Below are positions 9,174-17,512 of a stretch of DNA of 64,000 bases, piece after piece. This DNA comes from Flammeovirga sp. SJP92 (GTDB lineage Bacteria > Bacteroidota > Bacteroidia > Cytophagales > Flammeovirgaceae), in contig NZ_LQAQ01000111.1 of the NCBI RefSeq assembly GCF_001583495.1, forward strand, positions 124,001-188,000, given 5' to 3'. A program made the position numbers and the translations under genes. The notes under the pieces are model-generated. The model searched no databases. It was not told where the DNA came from and was given only the letters and a program-made list of their open reading frames with translations. Positions within the stretch are counted from its first letter, which is position 1, and each line of letters starts with the position of its first letter.

Positions 9174-9213
9174 GAAAAAGTACAACCTAGAGTTGTTCGT
9201 TTACTTTTGTACT
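9174..9213 (-). terminator. Probable terminator splitting the exported-protein cluster
   Basis: AGTACAA (9179-9185) pairs with TTGTACT (9207-9213), and an inner ACAAC/GTTGT stem can form. On the minus strand the stem is followed by TTTTTCTTC. It lies in the 141-base gap below the three upstream genes, so the cluster may form two transcripts. Confidence 0.5.
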
Positions 9214-9262
9214 GATACTTAACAATATCATACCAACCAAGCTTTATGAATGCTAATTTTTA

Positions 9263-9856
9263 TTAACCTTTTTTCGTTTCTGATACTCTGATGTCACCTA
9301 ATAGTACATCCCAGAAACCAATTTCTCTACCACCAATTTGTGTAGTTTTGCGCTCCACATAAACCGTGATGTCCTTTTTAGTGATGTCTTTGTATACCAA
9401 ACCGTCTTCAGTTACACCTGTAAACTTTTGGTAGATTGTAATCACACCAACGTAACGGCCGTCAGGTTGTTTTTCAAGATCTGAGATATATTGAATATCA
9501 AACCAGTCAATATTGACAGACTTATAGTTCAATTTATTTAAACGCTCTAAATACTTACGAATGCCGAAGTATCTCACTTGTTTCTTACCTAAAGTCGAAA
9601 CACCCATTTGAGCATCTTCCACGAAAAGTTCCAAAGCTCTTTCGATCACTCTGTTTGCTTCAGAAAATGAAGTTTCTTTATCACCAATTTTGCTGATATA
9701 CTTACTCAAATCATGTACTTTCTCAAGTGCTAAAGAGTCAATGGCCACCTTTCTAGCAGGAGGCATCGGAGGCTCTTCTTTTGGAGCATCTTGAGCAAAA
9801 GCTTGAAGTCCAATCAAGCAGAAAAATAGGATACTTAATTTTTTTATAGTATTCAT
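9263..9856 (-). CDS. Exported protein of unknown function, LF-KYL domain cluster
   Basis: The signal peptide ends at AFAQ (residue 22) and is followed by a short Pro-rich linker. A single domain (about 45-190) begins with helices, with ALELF at 74-78 and IRKYL at 99-103. It continues as strands (DIQYISDLEKQPDGRYVGVITIYQKFTG, KDITVYVERKTTQ), resembling an NTF2-like alpha+beta barrel. No catalytic residues can be assigned. The gene starts 2 bases after the stop of the gene above, so translation of the two is probably coupled. Confidence 0.65.
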   Translation of the reverse strand: MNTIKKLSILFFCLIGLQAFAQDAPKEEPPMPPARKVAIDSLALEKVHDLSKYISKIGDKETSFSEANRVIERALELFVEDAQMGVSTLGKKQVRYFGIRKYLERLNKLNYKSVNIDWFDIQYISDLEKQPDGRYVGVITIYQKFTGVTEDGLVYKDITKKDITVYVERKTTQIGGREIGFWDVLLGDIRVSETKKG

Positions 9857-9858
9857 AA

Positions 9859-10233
9859 TTATATGATTTCAATAATTTTTAAACCTGTAATCCGACCTTT
9901 GCGGTCAATGCCTTCAATATCTTTTGCTTTGATAATGATGCCATGATCAGGCATTTTACTCACCCTGATTAAATATTTTCGAGGGCTATAAAACTTATCT
10001 TCCAAATTCGTTCCCATATAATCCACTTCAACTTTTGCCTTCGGAGCAAAAAGACCACTAGCATAATCAATCAGACGTCCAACTTCTTTTGGTGGTGTTT
10101 TTCGATCTGAAATTTCCTCAAATATTTCATTGAGTTTTAAGGCTAGTACTTCTTTTGTGCCACTCTGTGCATAAGAGTAGCTAGAGGTAGAAAATAGAAA
10201 CAAGAAGAATAAAAGATACTGAAGAGATTTCAT
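9859..10233 (-). CDS. Small exported protein of unknown function, LF-KYL domain cluster
   Basis: This 124-residue protein has a signal peptide ending at YAQ (residue 23). The mature part is little more than the shared domain: a helix (ALKLNEIFEEISD), ASGLF at 58-62, a strand (AKVEVDYMG), PRKYL at 84-88 and two further strands. It lies between two related genes with gaps of 3 and 2 bases. It could be the minimal form of the domain and is useful for defining its limits. Confidence 0.6.
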   Translation of the reverse strand: MKSLQYLLFFLFLFSTSSYSYAQSGTKEVLALKLNEIFEEISDRKTPPKEVGRLIDYASGLFAPKAKVEVDYMGTNLEDKFYSPRKYLIRVSKMPDHGIIIKAKDIEGIDRKGRITGLKIIEII

Positions 10234-10236
10234 GGA

Positions 10237-10890
10237 TTATCTTTTCTTTAAAATTAATTCAGTGATTTTGCCGTTAGCATCCTTCTTAAATTCTTTGATT
10301 TGATCAGGATTACGCTTAACGTCTTTAAGGTATTCTAAATACTTTTGAGCAGTTGTAGGTTTGTCATAATCGACAATATCACCATCATTATAAATTTCAA
10401 TCAATACAGGAACATCTGGAGAAGAGAACATTGATAAAGCTTCAGTGATCATTAAATTACCTTCTTGCGAAGAGCCAGATCCAGCAATATTATCCAATAA
10501 ATAGTAAATGTCTCTTTTCTGCGCTTCTTCTACTACTGTTTTTTGAGCTTCCTCTTTCGCTTTTTGCTCTTCCGCTAACTTTTTTTCTAAAGCTTCACGA
10601 GACATTTGAAGATTTTTCTCCACCTGTCCAATTAATTCCTTTACTTCAGCATCCTCTAAGTTGTAAGATTTAATTTCTTCAAGACGAGCTTCATCGGCAG
10701 CCACTTCATCCAACGAAGTATATTCTTTGCCAACCATTGCTCTTAGGTCAGCCTGTGCTTTGTTTGTTTTGGCTAGTAGTTCTGCTTGAGCTTGTTCCTC
10801 AGCAATTTTCTTTTGGCTTTTACATCCTGTAAAAGAAATAGACACAATCAATGCCATGATTAAGGCTGTAAAAATTGATGTTTTGTTCAT
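10237..10890 (-). CDS. Lipoprotein with coiled coil and LF-KYL domain
   Basis: The lipobox ends at Cys23 (SFTGC). Residues about 25-125 form a long charged helix or coiled coil (KIAEEQAQAELLAKTNKAQ, REALEKKLAEEQKAKEEAQ). The C-terminal 90 residues carry the shared domain with ALSMF (151-155) and AQKYL (181-185), then two strands. The lead-in NIAGSGSSQEGN resembles the LRR protein's DIAGEDYTNQEKG. It is the first gene of the cluster, and a membrane-tethered coiled coil suggests a scaffold role (inference). Confidence 0.65.
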   Translation of the reverse strand: MNKTSIFTALIMALIVSISFTGCKSQKKIAEEQAQAELLAKTNKAQADLRAMVGKEYTSLDEVAADEARLEEIKSYNLEDAEVKELIGQVEKNLQMSREALEKKLAEEQKAKEEAQKTVVEEAQKRDIYYLLDNIAGSGSSQEGNLMITEALSMFSSPDVPVLIEIYNDGDIVDYDKPTTAQKYLEYLKDVKRNPDQIKEFKKDANGKITELILKKR

Positions 10891-11263
10891 TTTAGATAAT
10901 TGTTAATTATTCCTTCATTGAAATTTCAGCACAATTTATGGCTTAATTATAAATAAAAAATGATTCTGCGGAAGAAGCCTTTATATTTTTCAATGATTTG
11001 CAAATTTTAAGATCTTTCATTGGAAAAATTGAAAATTATAACTTATTCAATAATAGCATGGAGATTGGTCTGTAATTTTCAGAATTGATTTTAATAAAAA
11101 TTGACCAATGATAGATTCTGAATAACATCATCATCAAAATCTATTTATAGTTTAAGTATTACATTTTAAATTCAAACCTTTTTTTTTAAAAAGCTGTCAG
11201 AATAATTGAGAAGGGAATGTCTATTCTCTTCAGCTTAAAAACAAAACTGTAAATACTCTTAAA
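10891..11263. other. AT-rich divergent intergenic region with a leader stem-loop
   Basis: This 373-base gap separates divergent genes and must hold promoters for both. No convincing TAnnTTTG box was found. Near its right end, AAGCTG (11191-11196) pairs with CAGCTT (11231-11236). Inside that, 11210-11218 pairs with 11223-11231 with one mismatch. This could fold in the 5' leader 27 bases before the esterase start. No ORF or RNA gene is seen. Confidence 0.4.
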
Positions 11264-12469
11264 ATGAAAAAACTATTAATTCTGACTTTTATTTTATTGT
11301 CATGCAAACTATTTGCTCAAAAAGAGATCAAAGAATACATCCGGACGGATGCTTGTGAAATCAAATCGATGGATATCAATCATCAAGACAATACGGATTT
11401 GAAAGCAATCAAATCAGCAATAGGTGATTCAAAGATTGTTTTATTAGGGGAACAAGATCATGGTGATGCACCTACCTTTCTAATGAAGGCGAGGCTTGTG
11501 AAATACTTGCATGAAGAGTGTGGGTTTGATGTTATCGCTTTTGAAAGTAACTTTTATGATTTACAAGGAGCTTTTGAAAGAGACTCCCTAAATTTTGAAG
11601 ATGCACATAAGGGTATCTTCCCAATTTGGACTCAATGTAGTGAGTGTGATCCACTATTTTCATATTTGGAGAACACATTGAAATCGAAAGATCCACTTTA
11701 TATTTCAGGCTTTGATATGCAGCTTTATTTTAATGAAAATTATAGAAATGAATTTAGAACTTTTTTAAAGGAAAATAACCTTAAAGTTTCAAATGCTGAA
11801 CGATTCTTCAAAGTGTTTGATGTGTTAGTGAAAGATAATAAAGCATATGATTTAGAGGAAGAAGAATTGAGTTTCTATTTCAAAGAACTCGAACAACTTT
11901 ATACTTCTTATCCTAAAAATGATTTTAGGAAGCAAGAATTACATAGCTTGATCGGTCACTCAAAGATGAGAACTGCTTCAAATATTAGAGAAACACTAAA
12001 TATTCGTGATAAGTACATGGCTGATAACTTACTTTGGTTGTCTAATAAGCGTTTTAAGGATGAAAAAATCATAGTGTGGGCGCATAATTTTCATATTGCT
12101 AGAAATACAAGTAAGAAAGTGGTGAGTCTTGGAGGTGAGGTACATAAAGTACTTGGAAGTCAAATTTACAGTTTAGGATTTACTTCATTTAGTGGAAGTA
12201 CAGGCTGGACAAATCAAACAGATGCTCTTCATAATTATGATATAAAAGAGCCTCATAGAAGCAGTATTGAAAACGATTTTAAAGCTCTAGGTTACAAACA
12301 AGCTTTCCTTGATTTTAGATCATATTCTGGTAAGAAAAAAAACTTCAGCATGAAAGGACTTAGACATAGGGTAGAAGTCAGAGATTGGATGAATATACTT
12401 GACGGAGTAATTTATATTGAGGAAATGAAGCCCTGTACAAAGAAAGAAGGTTCCTTGAAAACACAATAG
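11264..12469 (+). CDS. Exported erythromycin-esterase-family protein
   Basis: The sequence matches the erythromycin esterase (EreA/B) family. It has LLGEQDHGD with Glu63 and His66, the fingerprint NIRDKYMADNLLWL (246-259), and VWAHNFHIA with His274 and His277. These residues are used for hydrolysis of an ester in the characterised enzymes. Unlike the resistance enzymes, this one has a signal peptide ending at FAQ (residue 19), or an alternative lipobox at Cys14. It therefore acts outside the cytoplasm and probably on another substrate. Drug resistance should not be assumed. A terminator follows directly. Confidence 0.85.
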   Translation: MKKLLILTFILLSCKLFAQKEIKEYIRTDACEIKSMDINHQDNTDLKAIKSAIGDSKIVLLGEQDHGDAPTFLMKARLVKYLHEECGFDVIAFESNFYDLQGAFERDSLNFEDAHKGIFPIWTQCSECDPLFSYLENTLKSKDPLYISGFDMQLYFNENYRNEFRTFLKENNLKVSNAERFFKVFDVLVKDNKAYDLEEEELSFYFKELEQLYTSYPKNDFRKQELHSLIGHSKMRTASNIRETLNIRDKYMADNLLWLSNKRFKDEKIIVWAHNFHIARNTSKKVVSLGGEVHKVLGSQIYSLGFTSFSGSTGWTNQTDALHNYDIKEPHRSSIENDFKALGYKQAFLDFRSYSGKKKNFSMKGLRHRVEVRDWMNILDGVIYIEEMKPCTKKEGSLKTQ

Positions 12470-12478
12470 TCATTTTAC

Positions 12479-12526
12479 ATTCCTCTTACGATGAGATTTA
12501 ATGGTGAGAGGAATTGTATTTTTTTA
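12479..12526 (+). terminator. Intrinsic terminator
   Basis: An 11-bp stem with one G-U pair starts at 12479 (ATTCCTCTTAC) and closes at 12514. It is followed by TTGTATTTTTTT. It ends the esterase transcript. Confidence 0.8.
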
Positions 12527-12648
12527 TTGCTGAAGTAAAAATAGATTTGTGAAAGCAAATAATCATAAGTGGCGTTATTAATTGTGTTGATACTTATACT
12601 TTCTAGTAGTATTATTGTCTGATAGCAATCTATAGAAAAAATAAGCAC

Positions 12649-15114
12649 ATGTTTTTTTGTGTAAACACAATGAAGAACACTACTGAAGAAGCAAACAACT
12701 GTATAGAATTACTCGGCCAAAGTTATGATGAGTATAACGAGTATAATGAACATTACACTCAATATTTGTCACATGTCATAGTTGATATGGATAAGTTTAA
12801 TTTGTCATTTAATGAAATATGTGAAATTCTATCCACTCTAGAAGAATTAAGTAGTTTAACCATTAATTCAGCCCATGAGTTTCCATTAAATCTTTTGATT
12901 GATGATAGTATACTACAACTAACAGGTTTAAGTGAGTTAAATGTCTCATTGAATTGCCCTAATAGTACAATAATACTCAACAACTTTGATGATGAAAATC
13001 TAAAGCTAGATAAGCTAAACTTAGAAGCTGATATTATTCTCCTGGAAACGGAAAAGTTTAATTGTCAAGAAATATTTATTTCATCAAACCAACAAACAAA
13101 ATTTAATTCAAAAGTTAGTTTTAATAATTTACTCACATTTGAAATATATGGTAAAGTTGAAAGTTTGCCAGCTGATTTATTTTTATCTGAGACTCTTCAA
13201 AAAGTGACATTGAATAAGCTGACTACCTGTAAACTTCCTATTAAAGCAAGTTTGCTAAATTTAGAGGAGTTTTATATTTCAGATAGTGCAGTTAATGAGC
13301 TTCCGAATAAGATTTTCAAATCCAGGGGAATTAGACGCCTTAAGATAGATAACATTCCAATTCAAAATCTTGAACATTGTTTTGAGGAAGGGGTGAAGTA
13401 TAATCTAGATTATTTAGTAATATGTAATACTAATATTACTATCTTGCCCAAGCCAATTTTAGAGAATAATAAAAATTTAAGGTATCTTGACTTAGAGAAT
13501 AACAAATTAATTTCATTTCCTTCAATCCTTGTTAATAATCAAAGCTTTTCAGAACTCAATGCCAGTAATAATTCATTCACTGTATTAGAAGAACCATTTA
13601 TTGAAAATGATGTTTTAGAAAATCTAAATATTAGAGGTAATTCTTTCGTGAAATTGGATGGTAGCTTTTCACAATTAAGAAAAATTTCATTTTTAGATAT
13701 AAGGTCCTCAGATCTTAAAGATCTAACAGGTATCCATCAATTAAAATCGTTAAAATCACTCAATATCAACTTTGATGAAATAGAGATAGGCTTTAATGAT
13801 TTATTCAAACTAAGGAAATTGAAATGGCTGAAAACATATCCAATTGGTAGTGTAGTTTCTTCACCATTAAATGATGCTCAAAAGTTAAGGTTAATACACC
13901 TTCTTTTGAATAATAGCCCAATTGATACATATACGAAATATGAATTGCTATTAATGCTATGTATATCTAATGGACGTTTAAATCAAGAGGCAAATCAAGA
14001 ACTTCATAATAGAAGGGTTGAAAATACTTCAATTGACCCTCAGTCTAAATTTTTTCTTTTGGGAAAATTCTCAGAAAATAAAACTATTATAAAAGAAAAA
14101 ATAAATACTCTTCCTTTTCAGGTGAAAACAAAATTTGATGAGGAGGTGACACATTTAGTAGTTGGCAAAACTCCAAAAGAGGTTATTAAAATTCCAGAGC
14201 AGTTAATCAATAGATGTATTATGATTGACGAAAGACAGTTGACCGAGTTGAAAGAGACTGCTTCGCCTTCTTTCTTAATGGAAGAGGATAAAGATATGAT
14301 AGAAAATTTAAATAATTTTTTAGATAGTGATGACCCAAATAATTTAGATCTAGCTATAGAGCTGATGAATACTGGAGGAATTCCTCAAGTGCTTTTCGAG
14401 AAAGTATTTTACATAATGCACTCAAAGTTAGCTTACAAAAAACTTCTACCTCTATTGGAGAAATATACACCAGATGACTATAGAAAGGCTCTCTCATTCA
14501 AATTAAGGTCTAATAAGATTTTCACCGCTAGAAAGGGCTGTAAAGAGATAATCAATAAATTTGAGTTTGTATTGACAGAACATCAGATAGCAACAATGCT
14601 TACATATCATTACAAGAAATATAATTTTGGTTTGGATTCAATTCTGTCAATCGCACCACTTTGTTCAGACCTTCGAAAGGAGATGTACAGTAGTATAGGA
14701 CTTTTTGAAACTGACGTAATCAGATGGCATGATATCAGAAAACTTGAACATAAAAACCTTCCTTTTCCAAAAGATTTACCCTATTTCCATAAGGTGAGAA
14801 GTTTTATTTTTAAACCAAATAACCCAAAGAAGTTTTACCTAAATAACAATGATCTCGAGTTATTTCTAAATTTAGAAGAATTGGTATTAAGCAAGTTGAG
14901 TATGTTTGAATTCAGGTTAAACGATAAGTCTGTCAAAGCCTTATCCAATTTGAACAAACTTGATTTAAGTAAAAACAATTTAACGAATGAAAACTTCTGT
15001 TACGATGTAAAACACCTCAAATCTTTAAAGGTCTTAGACCTAAGAGGAAATAAAATTACAATAATCCCCGAAGATGTAAGAGAAGCATTACAGGGGTGTG
15101 AGATACTTTTGTAA
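12649..15114 (+). CDS. Large cytosolic LRR protein with BRCT-like insert
   Basis: No signal peptide is present; Met8 (12670) is an equally good start. Residues about 60-400 form irregular LRRs (LRYLDLENNKLISFP, FLDIRSSDLKDL). Residues about 465-535 look like a BRCT domain: FFLLGKFSENK, then VTHLVVGKTPKE, then IMIDERQLTEL. Residues about 545-665 are helical, with an armadillo-like pattern (DDPNNLDLAIELMNTGGIPQ). A second short LRR block fills 705-821 (LNKLDLSKNNLTN). This order suggests an intracellular protein-binding scaffold. Any nucleic-acid or damage-response link rests only on the BRCT-like part. Codon use is very AT-rich. Confidence 0.75.
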   Translation: MFFCVNTMKNTTEEANNCIELLGQSYDEYNEYNEHYTQYLSHVIVDMDKFNLSFNEICEILSTLEELSSLTINSAHEFPLNLLIDDSILQLTGLSELNVSLNCPNSTIILNNFDDENLKLDKLNLEADIILLETEKFNCQEIFISSNQQTKFNSKVSFNNLLTFEIYGKVESLPADLFLSETLQKVTLNKLTTCKLPIKASLLNLEEFYISDSAVNELPNKIFKSRGIRRLKIDNIPIQNLEHCFEEGVKYNLDYLVICNTNITILPKPILENNKNLRYLDLENNKLISFPSILVNNQSFSELNASNNSFTVLEEPFIENDVLENLNIRGNSFVKLDGSFSQLRKISFLDIRSSDLKDLTGIHQLKSLKSLNINFDEIEIGFNDLFKLRKLKWLKTYPIGSVVSSPLNDAQKLRLIHLLLNNSPIDTYTKYELLLMLCISNGRLNQEANQELHNRRVENTSIDPQSKFFLLGKFSENKTIIKEKINTLPFQVKTKFDEEVTHLVVGKTPKEVIKIPEQLINRCIMIDERQLTELKETASPSFLMEEDKDMIENLNNFLDSDDPNNLDLAIELMNTGGIPQVLFEKVFYIMHSKLAYKKLLPLLEKYTPDDYRKALSFKLRSNKIFTARKGCKEIINKFEFVLTEHQIATMLTYHYKKYNFGLDSILSIAPLCSDLRKEMYSSIGLFETDVIRWHDIRKLEHKNLPFPKDLPYFHKVRSFIFKPNNPKKFYLNNNDLELFLNLEELVLSKLSMFEFRLNDKSVKALSNLNKLDLSKNNLTNENFCYDVKHLKSLKVLDLRGNKITIIPEDVREALQGCEILL

Positions 15115-15160
15115 TGAAGTTAAAAACAACAAAAACAACTTTCTGGAAATTATTGGCTAC

Positions 15161-15168
15161 TATCTTTG
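15161..15168 (+). promoter_or_regulatory. Predicted -7 promoter element TATCTTTG
   Basis: TATCTTTG matches the Bacteroidota -7 consensus TAnnTTTG and lies 43 bases before the ABM-domain gene. The -33 side is only weakly matched (CTTTCTGG about 18 bases upstream). Confidence 0.5.
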
Positions 15169-15211
15169 TTTGATTTTTTTGAAGCCAATTAATATTTAAC
15201 GAAAAGTTGAA

Positions 15212-15556
15212 ATGATAGCAGTAATTTTTGAAGTATTACCAAAGGAAGAAAATAAGCAAGAGTATTTAGAAATAGCATCAAAGCTTAAGCCTATGCTAGA
15301 AGGAATGGAAGGATTTATCTCTATTGAAAGATTTCAAAGTCTTCAAAACCCCAATAAGATGCTTTCGCTTTCATATTGGGAAGATGAAAAAGCTATTGAA
15401 CACTGGAGAAATAACATGTTGCATCGAAAGGGACAAGCTTCAGGTAAAAAGCATATATTCTCTGATTATAGCATTCGAGTTGGTCAAATAATTAGAGACT
15501 ATGGATTGGATGATCGTGATGAAGCACCAGTAGACAGCAATAGTTATCACCAATAA
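15212..15556 (+). CDS. Antibiotic biosynthesis monooxygenase (ABM) domain protein
   Basis: This short protein has the ferredoxin-like dimeric alpha+beta barrel pattern of the ABM family: MIAVIFEVLPKEE, LEGMEGFISIERF, MLSLSYWEDEKAIEHWRN, HRKGQ. Family members are cofactor-free oxygenases or heme-degrading enzymes. The catalytic role here cannot be fixed. The tail beyond residue 95 (RDYGLDDRDEAPVDSN) is polar and probably disordered. It is a single-gene unit with its own -7 box and a strong terminator. Confidence 0.8.
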   Translation: MIAVIFEVLPKEENKQEYLEIASKLKPMLEGMEGFISIERFQSLQNPNKMLSLSYWEDEKAIEHWRNNMLHRKGQASGKKHIFSDYSIRVGQIIRDYGLDDRDEAPVDSNSYHQ

Positions 15557-15563
15557 AATAATG

Positions 15564-15615
15564 AAGCATGTTTGGAATCTGTGATGAAGATCTTATGATT
15601 CCAAACATGCTTTTT
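15564..15615 (+). terminator. Intrinsic terminator with 16-bp perfect stem
   Basis: AAGCATGTTTGGAATC (15564-15579) is perfectly complementary to 15597-15612, and a T run overlaps the end. It closes the ABM gene. Confidence 0.9.
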
Positions 15616-15831
15616 GCTATCTTACAGGTTTTAAGATAAAAAAGGAAGGTATTTTTACCATACATACTGCAGGGCTTCAATTTTTAATACTAGGACTTAT
15701 TGTTAACTTCGATTTTTTAATAACAGTAATTAGTTTTGGCGGGTTTTATCCATGTACATTTGGTTCAGCTTGTCCTTAATTTTTAGACTAAATCTCTATT
15801 CAATTTTTTTGCCGAAAACATTCATCTGAAA

Positions 15832-16515
15832 ATGAACAAACAAATTCTTCTGACACTCAGTGCTTCTTTCCTAATCTATGCTTGTGGAGATCTGAAAAAG
15901 GAAACTTCAACTAATGAAAAAGTTGAAGTGCTAACAGAAGTAGACCAAGGCTCAAGCTCTACATTAAATAAAACCTCAAAATCGAAATGGTTAGCTTTTC
16001 ATCAGATATCAGAAACTATTTTTCCAAATGAAGGTACGCCATTAACATCTAATCCAAACTTGGTGAGATATGGTCTGTTTGAAGAGGATAAACAACTTTT
16101 TGAAAAAACATTTATGTATTCACCTGACTCCACTTATTATATTGATATGGATAGTTATGGATTGGAGATTGTAGAAAACAACGACGGAAGCTTGGAGTAT
16201 ATGGGAAGGGAAATTGATATAAAAGTATATCTTGTAAAAGTGGCGGAGGAAGATTCTTCAGCGATTGAATTGATGATGTGTGGCACACCTTGTTTTCCGG
16301 AAGAAGCATATTGGGAGGATAAATCGACTGTTTCAATTTTAGGAATGTCTTATAATGACAGAACAGAAAAAGTGTATCCAACCCTTTGGAAATACAATAT
16401 TAAAACAAACGCTTTTGTAAAGTTCTTAGCTCAACAGGAAGTCAATAACATAGGACATGAGAACTATTTTGAGAAATATAGATTAAAGAAAATACTATCA
16501 TCAAAAGAAAAATAG
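15832..16515 (+). CDS. Lipoprotein of unknown function
   Basis: The lipobox ends at Cys18 (LIYAC). A Ser/Thr/Glu-rich linker to about residue 50 is followed by a globular domain with mixed strands, containing a CGTPC motif near residue 152. No known family is recognised. The gene ends 13 bases before the AraC-type regulator on the same strand, so the two are likely cotranscribed. Confidence 0.6.
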   Translation: MNKQILLTLSASFLIYACGDLKKETSTNEKVEVLTEVDQGSSSTLNKTSKSKWLAFHQISETIFPNEGTPLTSNPNLVRYGLFEEDKQLFEKTFMYSPDSTYYIDMDSYGLEIVENNDGSLEYMGREIDIKVYLVKVAEEDSSAIELMMCGTPCFPEEAYWEDKSTVSILGMSYNDRTEKVYPTLWKYNIKTNAFVKFLAQQEVNNIGHENYFEKYRLKKILSSKEK

Positions 16516-16528
16516 TATTTTCAGTTCG

Positions 16529-17392
16529 ATGATCAAGAAGATTTCTACCATAAAAGAGCTTTACCATTTTATAGGGTTAAAGCGAACTCCAATTCATGAG
16601 GGTTTTGATGTGCTCACACATGAAGATACTTACCCTGATACCTCAAAAATGGTTCCTGCTCATCGGCGTGATTTTTTCTCTGTCATCTTTTTAGAAAATC
16701 AGCAAGAAGGAGAAATGCATATTGACCAAAATATGCATGCAAATCTAAATGATGTTTTATTTTTTCAATCCCCTCAACATATATTCAGCTTTGTAAGAGG
16801 AGAGGCAATGAAAGGTTTTCTGATTTTCTTTAAACCTGAAATTTTATTGCCTCACATTTCAAACCTCTCTTCACAGTACACCTTTTTCAGTACCTTGCAA
16901 CAGAATCTGTTGCATTTAAACAAAGAAGAGAAAGAGGAAGTTGTACTGCTTTTCAATATGATACTAAAAGAGAAAAGAAATAAAGATCTGTGTAAGTACT
17001 TGTTGTTGTCACTTCTTGAAAAAAGTAAAACTATCTTTGAAAAGTATCAGACACGTTCTCAAGGTTTATCCTCGGAAAAACTTTTTGTAGAAAGGTTTAA
17101 ACATTTGGTTGAAAATCATTTTATCGAGCAAAGATCTGTTGCCTTTTATGCAGAACAGTTAAACCTTACTGCTAATTACCTCAATGATCGAATAAAGGCT
17201 CATACGGGTTCAAATGCTAAAGAACATATTTCAAATCGTGTATTACTAGAGGCTAAAAATATGTTGCTTTATACAGATATGGATATTGCTGAAATAAGCC
17301 ATGTACTTCAATTTAGCCAGCCTTCTTATTTCGGGCGTTTTTTTAAGAAATATACTCAGACCACTCCGAAGTCTTTTCGATTAAATCAGTAA
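16529..17392 (+). CDS. AraC-family transcriptional regulator
   Basis: The N-terminal part (about 25-130) looks like a cupin-type sensing domain (MHANLNDVLFFQSPQHIFSF). The C-terminal 100 residues form the double helix-turn-helix of AraC/XylS proteins. The first helix-turn-helix covers VAFYAEQLNLTANYLNDRIK, and the second lies in DIAEISHVLQFSQPSYFGRFFKK followed by TTPKSFR. It probably controls the adjacent oxidoreductase gene, which begins 120 bases downstream with its own -7 box. The inducer is unknown. Confidence 0.9.
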   Translation: MIKKISTIKELYHFIGLKRTPIHEGFDVLTHEDTYPDTSKMVPAHRRDFFSVIFLENQQEGEMHIDQNMHANLNDVLFFQSPQHIFSFVRGEAMKGFLIFFKPEILLPHISNLSSQYTFFSTLQQNLLHLNKEEKEEVVLLFNMILKEKRNKDLCKYLLLSLLEKSKTIFEKYQTRSQGLSSEKLFVERFKHLVENHFIEQRSVAFYAEQLNLTANYLNDRIKAHTGSNAKEHISNRVLLEAKNMLLYTDMDIAEISHVLQFSQPSYFGRFFKKYTQTTPKSFRLNQ

Positions 17393-17444
17393 AAAGTGAC
17401 ACTTCTTCCTTTTTTTGTATTACCGCTGGGCTGGTTAGATGAAC

Positions 17445-17452
17445 TATCTTTG
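17445..17452 (+). promoter_or_regulatory. Predicted -7 promoter element TATCTTTG
   Basis: TATCTTTG matches TAnnTTTG and lies 60 bases before the oxidoreductase ATG. A TTTG lies 27 bases upstream, which is longer than the usual spacing. The site is between the AraC gene and its probable target. Confidence 0.5.
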
Positions 17453-17512
17453 TCATGTAATCAGTTGTAGAGAAGCAATCTTTATTAATTCTCTTTGTCA
17501 ATCAAAAATACA

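Noticed and set aside
11264-12469. Macrolide resistance gene
   Set aside because: The protein is exported and only family-level similar, so resistance is not supported by the sequence.
17495-17512. Upstream TTG start for the oxidoreductase
   Set aside because: The family begins at MKAIQI, and ATG 17513 or 17516 fits it.
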